Shown here one piece after another: positions 21,808-27,840 of a stretch of DNA of 27,840 nt. Numbering within the stretch: the first letter of the stretch is position 1; each line of letters begins with the position of its first letter. Source of the DNA: NIOZ-UU13 sp964417935. Its GTDB lineage: Bacteria > Planctomycetota > Phycisphaerae > Sedimentisphaerales > Anaerobacaceae. The stretch covers positions 1-27,840 of the forward strand of contig CAYQKF010000065.1 in assembly GCA_964417935.1 (NCBI GenBank). The letters are read 5' to 3'. Below the pieces are notes generated by a model. That model searched no databases and had not been told where the DNA came from. It saw only the letters and a program-made list of their open reading frames with translations. The position numbers and the translations under genes are program-made.

Positions 21808-22263
21808 ATGATTTTGACACAAATATTGCAACCAAACTGCGTTAAAGTCCCGGTAGAAAACAAAGACAAGGAAGCAGTAATAACCGAACTTGTGGATTTG
21901 CTCGATGCGAACGGATTATTGTTAGACAGAGATGTGGCCCTGGAGGCGGTCTTGACACGTGAACGAACACGAAGCACAGGAACGGGCGCTGGAATAGCCA
22001 TCCCTCACGGCAAATGCAATGCCGTTAAGGAACTCGTTATGGCGATTGGAATCGCACATGAGCCTATCGAGTTTGAAAGCGTCGATGGAAAACCGGTAAC
22101 AATTCTCATTCTGCTGGTCTCGCCGGCTGACCAGACCGGCCCACATATTCAGGCATTGGCCAGCATAAGCAGACTGATGCTGAATGAAAAATTCAAACAA
22201 AAGCTTGAACAAGCCACCTCTGCTGATGAGGTCTATGAGCTTCTGAACGATACAGAGCACTAA
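21808..22263 (+). CDS. PTS fructose-type EIIA domain protein (PtsN-like)
   Basis: The protein has 151 residues and is a single EIIA(Fru/Ntr) domain. H67, in GIAIPHGKC, is the expected phosphorylated histidine. The context TRERTRSTGTGAGIAIPHG and the later VTILILLVSPADQTGPHIQALASISRLM are diagnostic of PtsN-type EIIA. With no EIIB/EIIC attached it is likely a regulatory protein that reports phosphorylation state through HPr, not a sugar importer. ATG 21808 is taken as the start; a TTG at 21793 is in frame and neither has a strong Shine-Dalgarno. Its stop overlaps the end of the convergent glucan phosphorylase gene by 4 bases, so the two transcripts may overlap head-on. Confidence 0.9.
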   Translation: MILTQILQPNCVKVPVENKDKEAVITELVDLLDANGLLLDRDVALEAVLTRERTRSTGTGAGIAIPHGKCNAVKELVMAIGIAHEPIEFESVDGKPVTILILLVSPADQTGPHIQALASISRLMLNEKFKQKLEQATSADEVYELLNDTEH

Positions 22264-24863
22264 TTCGTTGTTTCCCAGAGGATGAGGCCCATTTCATAAG
22301 GATTAACGAGGTCGTCGTGCATAGGCAAAACTCTTACAGCCACACCATGTTGGCCTGTTTTTTTGCACGACATCGAGCCAACAAACCAATGCTCGCCCTG
22401 CTGCTCAGCAGCTTGTTTGTAATCCATTCTCACAGCGGAGCCTTGCCTGATATCCCCCCAGGTATCGACAGGACCATGATAAAGCTCAACTGAAATATCA
22501 TTTGGGCTAATCTTTCCAAGATTTACCAAAGCCCTGACAGACAACTTCGAGCCAACTTTTAATTGGGGCTGTTGGGGATTTAGCTGTTCGTTACCATTAC
22601 CGTTGTGAAGTTCCATTACTACATCTTTAACAGCTAACTCAGGCCAGGCTTCTTTTATCTCGGTCTTCCACTTCGAGAAATCCCTGGCTCTGTTACAATC
22701 TGTGGCGGTTAGACAACTATATTTTGCCAGAGCGGGATTGTAGAACCTTCGCGTATAGTCAGCAACCATTCTGTGCGTGTTGAACCGTGGCGCTATCCAC
22801 TTGATAGAAGTTTTTATCCTGTGTATCCAGGCGCGAGGCAAATTGTCAGCCGAGCGGGTGTAAAACAGCGGAATAACTTCATTTTCTAAAATATCATAGA
22901 TGGCCTGCGACTCGACCGTATCCTGATAATCGTCATTCTCATAGCTCTGGCCTGCGCCAATGGCCCAGCCCCCCTCAGGTGTGTAACCCTCACACCACCA
23001 GCCGTCTAAAGTGCTCATATTCAGAGCACCATTTACCGATGCTTTCATACCGCTTGTGCCGCTGGCCTCCATCGGTCTTCGTGGGTTGTTAAGCCAGAGG
23101 TCAACACCGCGAAGCAAAACCCTTGCCATATCAATATCGTAGTTTTCCAAAAATATCAGGCGGCGTCTAACGTTGTGCTGGTCTGCAAAGTGAACAATCT
23201 GACGTATAATATCCTTGCCTTCCGAGTCATTTGGATGAGCCTTACCTGCAAAAATAATCTGAATAGGCCGTTCGGGGTCAGTAAGCAGCTTTAAGACCCG
23301 CCTCGGGTCTCTAAGCAGCAGATTGCCCCTTTTATAGCCGGCAAATCTTCGGGCAAAGCCGATGGTCAATGCTTCAGGGTCAAGAATCTCCTCGGCGCGG
23401 TTCAATTCGGTATGGTAAGTGCCTCTGCGTTCCATCTGAGCCTTAAGTCGGTTGCGTGTAAAAACAATTAACCGTTCTTTACATCGCTGATGTATTTGCC
23501 AGAATTCCTCATCAGGAATTTGCTCGACGTTATTCCAGAGTTGGTTATCCATAGTTTCGTCGGCCCAATTCGGACCAAGATACCTTTGATATAAAGAGTT
23601 CATCTCATCTGATAACCAGTTTTTTATGTGGATACCATTCGTAATCGGTATTATGGGCACTTCATCGAGAGGAAGTCCCGGCCAAATGCTTCCCCATATC
23701 CCGCGTGATATATGACTATGCAATCTACTTACGCCATTCGTATAACCGCTCAAGCGTAAGGCCAAAATTGTCATTTTAAATGTCTCACTATCATCGTCAG
23801 GAAGTATCCTTCCCAATGACAAAAACCGCTCCCTGTTTATGCCAAGCTTTGGGAAATAATCACCGAAATATTTATCCATCAACACCACATAAAACTCATC
23901 AAGCCCGGCTTTAACAGATGTATGCATCGTAAAAACGTTGCCCGCCCTTGTCGCTTCGGCCGCTTCATCAAATGTCATATTCTTGGCGCTTCGCAATTCA
24001 CGGATTCTCTCCAGTGCCATAAAAGCAGCGTGCCCTTCGTTCATATGACAGACGGTTGGTGTGATATCCATTGCGGACAGAGCCTTTAAGCCGCCAATTC
24101 CCAACATAATCTCCTGGCGAATTCGCAGCTCCCGGTCGCCGCCATAAAGACTACTGGTAATCATACGGTCTGCAGGGGAATTGGAAGGTACGTTCGTATC
24201 CAGCAGATACAACTTCACCCTGCCAACGGAAACACACCAAACTTGTGCCACAACACATCTGCCGGGATATTCAACGCTGATTGTCAACGGCCGACCGCTT
24301 TCTTTGCGAACAAGCTCTATTGGCATACTATAGAAATCATTCTCGATATATTTCTCATTCTGCCAACCGTCAATGTTCAAATACTGGCGGAAATAACCCT
24401 TCTGATACAAAAGACCGACGCCAACCAATGGAACACCGAGGTCAGAAGCACTTTTCAGGTGGTCGCCTGCCAGGATTCCCAGGCCGCCGGCATAAACAGG
24501 CAGACATTCATGAATGCCAAACTCGGCACTGAAATAGGCAATAATCGGTTCGGTGGACCTTGAACAAACCTTTTCGTACCAAGTCGGCCTATCAAGATAT
24601 GATTTGAGCTTTTCGGCAGCGTTCTGCAACTGGGCCAAAAAGCCTTTATTTTCAGCCAGTTCGTTCAATTTTGCCTGCGAAATATTACCAAGCATTTTTA
24701 CGGGATTATGACCACAAGCCGACCATAAATTGCTGTCAACACGTTTGAACAGCTCTACAAACTCAGGATTCCATGACCAAAACATATTCCTGGCGATAAC
24801 CTCGATGTCCTTTAAGGGCTCTGGCAAAGCCGGTAAAACTATGAAGCTGCGAACACTCGGCAT
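22260..24863 (-). CDS. glgP: Alpha-glucan (glycogen/maltodextrin) phosphorylase, GT35 family
   Basis: The protein has 867 residues. It should release glucose-1-phosphate from alpha-1,4-glucans with a PLP cofactor. The N-terminal DUF3417-like region starts IVLPALPEPLKDIEVIARNMFWSWNP, a hallmark of the TIGR02094 (ThermoP-like) branch. Next come AYFSAEFGIHECLPVYAGGLGILAGDHLK, HMNEGHAAFMALERI and ITNGIHIKNW. The PLP-binding loop is EASGTSGMKAS with the Schiff-base lysine near residue 607. A C-terminal extension (about 755-867), with a beta-rich VGSKLSVRALVNLGKISP stretch, is typical of this branch. I place the start at ATG 24863 for the GGAG upstream and the family start MPSVRSF. Glycogen storage in this organism is therefore likely. 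Confidence 0.95.
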   Translation of the reverse strand: MPSVRSFIVLPALPEPLKDIEVIARNMFWSWNPEFVELFKRVDSNLWSACGHNPVKMLGNISQAKLNELAENKGFLAQLQNAAEKLKSYLDRPTWYEKVCSRSTEPIIAYFSAEFGIHECLPVYAGGLGILAGDHLKSASDLGVPLVGVGLLYQKGYFRQYLNIDGWQNEKYIENDFYSMPIELVRKESGRPLTISVEYPGRCVVAQVWCVSVGRVKLYLLDTNVPSNSPADRMITSSLYGGDRELRIRQEIMLGIGGLKALSAMDITPTVCHMNEGHAAFMALERIRELRSAKNMTFDEAAEATRAGNVFTMHTSVKAGLDEFYVVLMDKYFGDYFPKLGINRERFLSLGRILPDDDSETFKMTILALRLSGYTNGVSRLHSHISRGIWGSIWPGLPLDEVPIIPITNGIHIKNWLSDEMNSLYQRYLGPNWADETMDNQLWNNVEQIPDEEFWQIHQRCKERLIVFTRNRLKAQMERRGTYHTELNRAEEILDPEALTIGFARRFAGYKRGNLLLRDPRRVLKLLTDPERPIQIIFAGKAHPNDSEGKDIIRQIVHFADQHNVRRRLIFLENYDIDMARVLLRGVDLWLNNPRRPMEASGTSGMKASVNGALNMSTLDGWWCEGYTPEGGWAIGAGQSYENDDYQDTVESQAIYDILENEVIPLFYTRSADNLPRAWIHRIKTSIKWIAPRFNTHRMVADYTRRFYNPALAKYSCLTATDCNRARDFSKWKTEIKEAWPELAVKDVVMELHNGNGNEQLNPQQPQLKVGSKLSVRALVNLGKISPNDISVELYHGPVDTWGDIRQGSAVRMDYKQAAEQQGEHWFVGSMSCKKTGQHGVAVRVLPMHDDLVNPYEMGLILWETTN

Positions 24864-25055
24864 TTTTAGTTCTCCACAACGTAGGTCTTTTAATAACAAA
24901 CCTTAACAATTTAGGTCAAACAGGGATTCCCCATTAGTCTCCGTTTAATTTTAATCGACAAATCTATTGATTGTCTTAACCCGAAAACCCAAAGTAAATG
25001 GCAAGTTTGGCAGGTTTGAAACGTCCGATATATCCCCCACTTTATGAAAAAAACA

Positions 25056-25083
25056 AAAAAAGGCCTGCAAAAACAGGCCTTTT
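25056..25083 (-). terminator. Intrinsic terminator of the 6S RNA
   Basis: AGGCCTG (25061-25067) and CAGGCCT (25074-25080) pair around a 6-base A-rich loop, extended by A/T pairs. On the minus strand the stem is followed by a run of T residues (25060 down to 25055). It ends the 6S transcript before glgP. Confidence 0.85.
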
Positions 25084-25088
25084 ATTCA

Positions 25089-25291
25089 GTTGCGTGGCCC
25101 TCCTCCACGGGTGCCGTAAGAAAGCGTTTGAAAAGGACCCATTACTTCCAGGTGGGCAATCGTTGCTTGTGTCCGAAAGTCCTATCGGGTAGGCTTTTCC
25201 GATCCATCAAGGCCTGATTTCCCTGAGTACGGGTATCGGTTCTTTCAAACACCTGCTTCCTATACGAACACCGCAGGGGTTAGCCCGCAAC
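25089..25291 (-). ncRNA. ssrS: 6S RNA
   Basis: The minus strand of this stretch has the marks of 6S RNA, which binds sigma-70 RNA polymerase by imitating an open promoter. The ends pair (GTTGCG at 25291-25286 with CGCAAC at 25094-25089). The 5' side carries CCCTGCGGTGTTCGTA, close to the E. coli CTGAGATGTTCGCAAG. It pairs with TACGGCACCCGTGGAGG on the 3' side, the counterpart of CGGCATCTCGGAG in E. coli. Further in, GTGTTTGAAAG pairs with CTTTTCAAACGC. The result is one long irregular hairpin of about 200 bases. A strong promoter and an intrinsic terminator frame it. tmRNA, RNase P and SRP motifs are absent. Recognition is by motif and fold, not by a covariance search. Confidence 0.82.
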
Positions 25292-25296
25292 ATTAC

Positions 25297-25325
25297 TTTA
25301 TATCAGATTCCAAACGAAAAGTCAA
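25297..25325 (-). promoter_or_regulatory. Near-consensus sigma-70 promoter of the 6S RNA
   Basis: On the minus strand TTGACT (25325-25320) is followed by exactly 17 bases and TATAAA (25302-25297). The predicted start falls at or next to G25291, exactly where the closing stem of the 6S RNA begins. The agreement of promoter and fold supports both calls. Confidence 0.85.
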
Positions 25326-25556
25326 TAAAATATCAACAAAATTCAGGCGAATAATGTTAAATTCTTAAATCCTTCTATCTTTAGTTTTTTCGGCTTTTGG
25401 CCCCTTTTTTCTAAAGATAAATTCAGACTTAAAATTAAAATAGCCACATTCGTTGTGTTAGGCTAACCGCGAACTTAGTTATTGACAGGTCGCTTACGCT
25501 TTTGACTCTGTTGTGTTGTATTGACTTTCCAGAAGGAACTTCTCGTGTAAAACAAA

Positions 25557-27614
25557 TCAGACAGTGCGTAGTTCTGCACGTACGGACTTAGCCAAACCCT
25601 CTACAATATCAGCCTCAAAGTTGTCAACTCTCTGGTGGGTCAAGGTGCCGTCCTCATCTCTAAACCGCAGCGAAAGCGTAACACTTTTTTGGCCGGACGG
25701 GATGCCCTTGCCGTGGTATATGCCGACAAATTGAATCTCTTCCAGTTCGACGGGGGCCTTGTTCTTAACCGCCTCAATAATATCCGCCCAGAGGATATTT
25801 TCGTCCACGATAATCGAAAGGTCTCGCTGTATCGCCGGGAATCTTGGTAGCGGTTTGACTTTTACGGCGCCTCTTTGCAGAGTCAAAAGCTGTCCGAATT
25901 CCAACTCTGCAGCGCAGGGCAAGAGGTCTTTGAAATCAAATTTTTCTTCCACCGCCTGTGAAACAATCCCTGCGGTACCGATTGTTTGAGAGTTCACAAT
26001 GATTTGGGCACCGGTCTGCGCCCAGAGAAGGTCCGCAGGGGCAAAAATAATTTGTGCATCTCTATCAATACTTTTTACGAGCCCTTCAATCACGCCGCGC
26101 AGGTCTCTAAAATCACTGTCACAGGCAAGGGCGAGTTCGGTCTTCTGAACCGGCAGCTCACCGCCCTGCTCAGGTGTCGGCACAAAAGTATCTGCAATCT
26201 CAAATATCCTGCACGGCAAATTCTTAGCGTTAAGGTTTGTTTTCAGAACCCCCAGCAGAGAACCGATAAGGGTCCGGCGAAGCAGATTCGCACTCCTTCG
26301 ACCATGCTCAGGATGGCGAGCTTGTCGAACCATTTTTCTGGATACGTCTTTTACCGCCAAATGTTCCTTAACACCTGCCTTTGTGAAAAGTTCTGCAACA
26401 GAATTGTCAACAAAGCCAACGTTAATCGTTTCATAAAAACCACAGCCGTTAAGATACGTTCCGAGCGACTCAATCAACTTCTGACGGGTATCGACCGGCA
26501 CCACTTCGATTTTGATTTTTCGTTCTGTTGGTACCTTGTTGTAGCCATAGACACGTGCGACTTCTTCAATCAGGTCAACTTCACGATAAACGTCACTACG
26601 CCACGAAGGCACCGAGCAAATTATCAAATCATCCTTGCTTTGCGGCTTGAAACTTAAGGCAGAGAGAATTCTCAGCACTTCTTCGCAGGGGACCTCAATA
26701 CCAAGCAACCTGCTTAAGCGTGAAAGCCGTAATGTTACCTCTTTCTGTACAGGCTTTTTAGGATAAATATCAACCACGCCCTTAGCCACTTTACCACCTG
26801 CGACTTGAGTTATCAGTTGTGCAGTGCGTTTTGAGGCCCAGTCCACCATCTCGATATCGACGGTTCGTTCGAATCGAAAGGCGGCATCCGAAGGCAGTGC
26901 GAGTCTGCGGGATGTTGTGCGGACACTGACAGGGTCAAAGTAGGCATCCTCCAGAAGAATTGTGGTGGTCGTTTCGCTGACCTCAGTATCCAGTCCGCCC
27001 ATAACGCCTGCCACGGCCACAGGCCCTTGTGCATCAGCGATAACCAGCATATCAGTATTAAGATCGCACTGCGTACCATCGATGCTGGTCAGACGTTCGC
27101 CGGCAATGGTCTTTCTGACTATTATTTTGCCGTCGGCGAGCTTAGCGTAATCGAAGGCGTGCGGCGGCTGACCGGTCTCCATCATTGCGTAGTTGCTTGC
27201 GTCAACCACATTATTGACGCTCCGCAGTCCGACAGCTTCAAGTCGTTTTCTGAGCCAATCCGGCGATGGGGCCACTTTGACGCCGTCAATAATCCTGGCG
27301 GTATATCGGCCGCACAAATCCGGCTCGACAATTTCGACGCCAGCGAATTCCGTAACGTCTTTGTCCAGCTCGTCCAGCTCAACAGCCGGCATCTTTAGCT
27401 CTTTGCCGGTCGCAGCTGTCAGTTCACGGGCAATACCGATATAGCCCAAGCAATCACCGCGGTTGCTGGTTATCTCAACGTCGATTACAACATCGTCATA
27501 GAAAGGTTCTATCCCCTCACAAGGGAATCCTAAATCGCTCAGTATCTCAGCGATTTGGTCAGTACCAAGGCCGGTTTCGATATAATCACTTAACCAATTC
27601 AGTAAAATATTCAT
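25557..27614 (-). CDS. pheT: Phenylalanine--tRNA ligase beta subunit, short form with palindromic insertion
   Basis: This is the beta subunit of the alpha2-beta2 enzyme that charges tRNA-Phe. It has 685 residues against about 790-800 in E. coli. The sequence runs from MNILLNWLSDYIETGL (residues 1-40) directly into DDVVIDVEITSNRGDCL, so the tRNA-binding OB-fold (EMAP-like) domain is absent. The B3/4 editing region (RYTARIIDGVKVAPSPDWL, HAFDYAKL), the B5 domain and the catalytic-like core are present. The C-terminal ferredoxin-fold anticodon-binding domain (LPRFPAIQRDLSIIVDE to the end) is intact. Residues about 428-440 (VRQARHPEHGRRS) come from a palindromic repeat at 26297-26329. No pheS lies upstream in the 226 bases available. 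The Shine-Dalgarno is weak. Confidence 0.96.
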   Translation of the reverse strand: MNILLNWLSDYIETGLGTDQIAEILSDLGFPCEGIEPFYDDVVIDVEITSNRGDCLGYIGIARELTAATGKELKMPAVELDELDKDVTEFAGVEIVEPDLCGRYTARIIDGVKVAPSPDWLRKRLEAVGLRSVNNVVDASNYAMMETGQPPHAFDYAKLADGKIIVRKTIAGERLTSIDGTQCDLNTDMLVIADAQGPVAVAGVMGGLDTEVSETTTTILLEDAYFDPVSVRTTSRRLALPSDAAFRFERTVDIEMVDWASKRTAQLITQVAGGKVAKGVVDIYPKKPVQKEVTLRLSRLSRLLGIEVPCEEVLRILSALSFKPQSKDDLIICSVPSWRSDVYREVDLIEEVARVYGYNKVPTERKIKIEVVPVDTRQKLIESLGTYLNGCGFYETINVGFVDNSVAELFTKAGVKEHLAVKDVSRKMVRQARHPEHGRRSANLLRRTLIGSLLGVLKTNLNAKNLPCRIFEIADTFVPTPEQGGELPVQKTELALACDSDFRDLRGVIEGLVKSIDRDAQIIFAPADLLWAQTGAQIIVNSQTIGTAGIVSQAVEEKFDFKDLLPCAAELEFGQLLTLQRGAVKVKPLPRFPAIQRDLSIIVDENILWADIIEAVKNKAPVELEEIQFVGIYHGKGIPSGQKSVTLSLRFRDEDGTLTHQRVDNFEADIVEGLAKSVRAELRTV
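26297..26329. repeat. Palindromic dispersed repeat inserted in frame in pheT
   Basis: Nested dyad arms: TTCGAC (26297-26302) with GTCGAA (26324-26329), and GCTC (26306-26309) with GAGC (26318-26321). On the coding strand this reads TTCGACAAGCTC...GAGCATGGTCGAA, a dispersed GC-rich repeat type. It adds the arginine-rich peptide VRQARHPEHGRRS in the synthetase core region just before LLRRTLIGSLLGVL. Confidence 0.8.
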
Positions 27615-27663
27615 AAAAAAGCACCGTCAAGAAATTCAAGGACCACAGTCCGAATTAAGCGAT

Positions 27664-27692
27664 ACCTTACCCACAAGGATCGGAACTGTCAA
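27664..27692 (-). promoter_or_regulatory. Candidate promoter of pheT
   Basis: On the minus strand a perfect TTGACA (27692-27687) is followed by a 17-base spacer and TAAGGT (27669-27664), leaving a leader of about 45 bases. The -10 is poor (three of six matches), so confidence is moderate. Confidence 0.45.
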
Positions 27693-27731
27693 TGGTCTGA
27701 TTTTAGATTTCATGCGTTATCCTCAAGCATT

Positions 27732-27805
27732 GTCATTCCCACCCCGCATCGTATGCGGGATAAACTCCAGCAGGAATCCACAAGAATTGGGTTTGAATTG
27801 GGTTT
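27732..27805. repeat. REP-like hairpin repeat and 11-bp tandem duplication
   Basis: GTCATTCC (27732-27739) to GGAATCCAC (27773-27781) frames a hairpin, CCCGCA (27743-27748) / TGCGGG (27754-27759), with the same outer signature as the three repeats at 8-128. Right after it, GAATTGGGTTT occurs twice in tandem (27784-27794 and 27795-27805). There is no coding sequence from 27615 to the window end. Confidence 0.7.
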
Positions 27806-27840
27806 GTTTTTTTGGACTGCGAAATCATCTTTTTTTCTGT

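Larger units (their letters stand above)
24864..25556. other. Intergenic region carrying the 6S RNA
   Basis: This interval of 693 bases between glgP and pheT has no protein gene; a 64-codon plus-strand frame near 24998 overlaps the terminator and RNA gene. It holds the 6S RNA (25089-25291), its promoter and its terminator. The part from 25326 to 25556 is AT-rich and I see nothing more in it, apart from being downstream of pheT. Confidence 0.7.

Noticed and set aside
25089..25291. tmRNA, RNase P RNA or SRP RNA as alternatives for the structured RNA
   Set aside because: No tRNA-like end or tag frame, no conserved RNase P core and no SRP tetraloop motif. The closing-stem motifs and overall hairpin fit 6S RNA.
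25986..26657. 223-codon plus-strand frame opposite pheT
   Set aside because: It is the antisense of conserved PheT codons; no independent evidence of coding.
26862..26875. T-loop-like GGTTCGTTCGAATC suggesting a tRNA gene
   Set aside because: It lies within conserved pheT codons and no acceptor, D or anticodon arms can be drawn around it.

Overview
The window looks like chromosomal DNA of an uncultured or environmental member of the Planctomycetota, most likely a Phycisphaerae-type lineage. This is inferred from family content, not from a search. The pointers are a type IV pseudopilin of the planctomycete kind (hydrophobic GFTLIELLVV segment, short C-terminal DRHNG block), two ECF sigma factor units, a bacterial GPP34 protein, a short PheT, and many dispersed palindromes and heptanucleotide-periodic repeats, some of which lie inside genes. 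I see no phage, transposase, CRISPR array or classical defence system.

Layout. Positions 1-130 hold three hairpin-forming dispersed repeats. From 253 to 4110 seven same-strand genes form a probable envelope/membrane operon: ECF sigma factor, zinc-finger anti-sigma factor with two membrane helices, YbjQ-like protein, short NfeD, two-helix PLDc_N-like protein, SPFH/stomatin protein and GPP34. A radical SAM protein with a C-terminal helix-hairpin-helix (4283-5422) follows under its own promoter. Positions 5565-9548 carry a transport cluster: MFS permease, CorA, a small K+-channel-like/RCK_C protein and a UPF0316 membrane protein. After a gene-free stretch come a small conserved-looking protein, a secreted PQQ-type beta-propeller protein and purH, separated by heptamer repeats.

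On the minus strand, reading right to left from 18427, are a DUF547 lipoprotein, metK, a second ECF sigma factor, a membrane-anchored probable anti-sigma factor and a secreted coiled-coil protein (ending at 13539). A plus-strand pseudopilin with three prepilin-cleavage-like motifs lies at 18812-19717. Then come cimA (minus), a PTS EIIA/PtsN-like protein (plus) converging on a GlgP-type alpha-glucan phosphorylase (minus), a 6S RNA with a near-consensus promoter and intrinsic terminator (minus), and a short pheT (minus). The window ends in another dispersed hairpin repeat.

Most noteworthy are: (1) the ECF-SPFH-NfeD-GPP34 operon, which joins two eukaryote-like membrane-organising families under an envelope-stress type regulator; (2) the triplicated prepilin motif, built from palindromic DNA; (3) heptanucleotide-periodic arrays that supply coding sequence, including the hydrophobic core of a signal peptide; and (4) an in-frame palindromic insertion in pheT. 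Housekeeping functions (PurH, MetK, CimA, PheT, GlgP, CorA) are secure. Functions of the small membrane proteins are family-level only.
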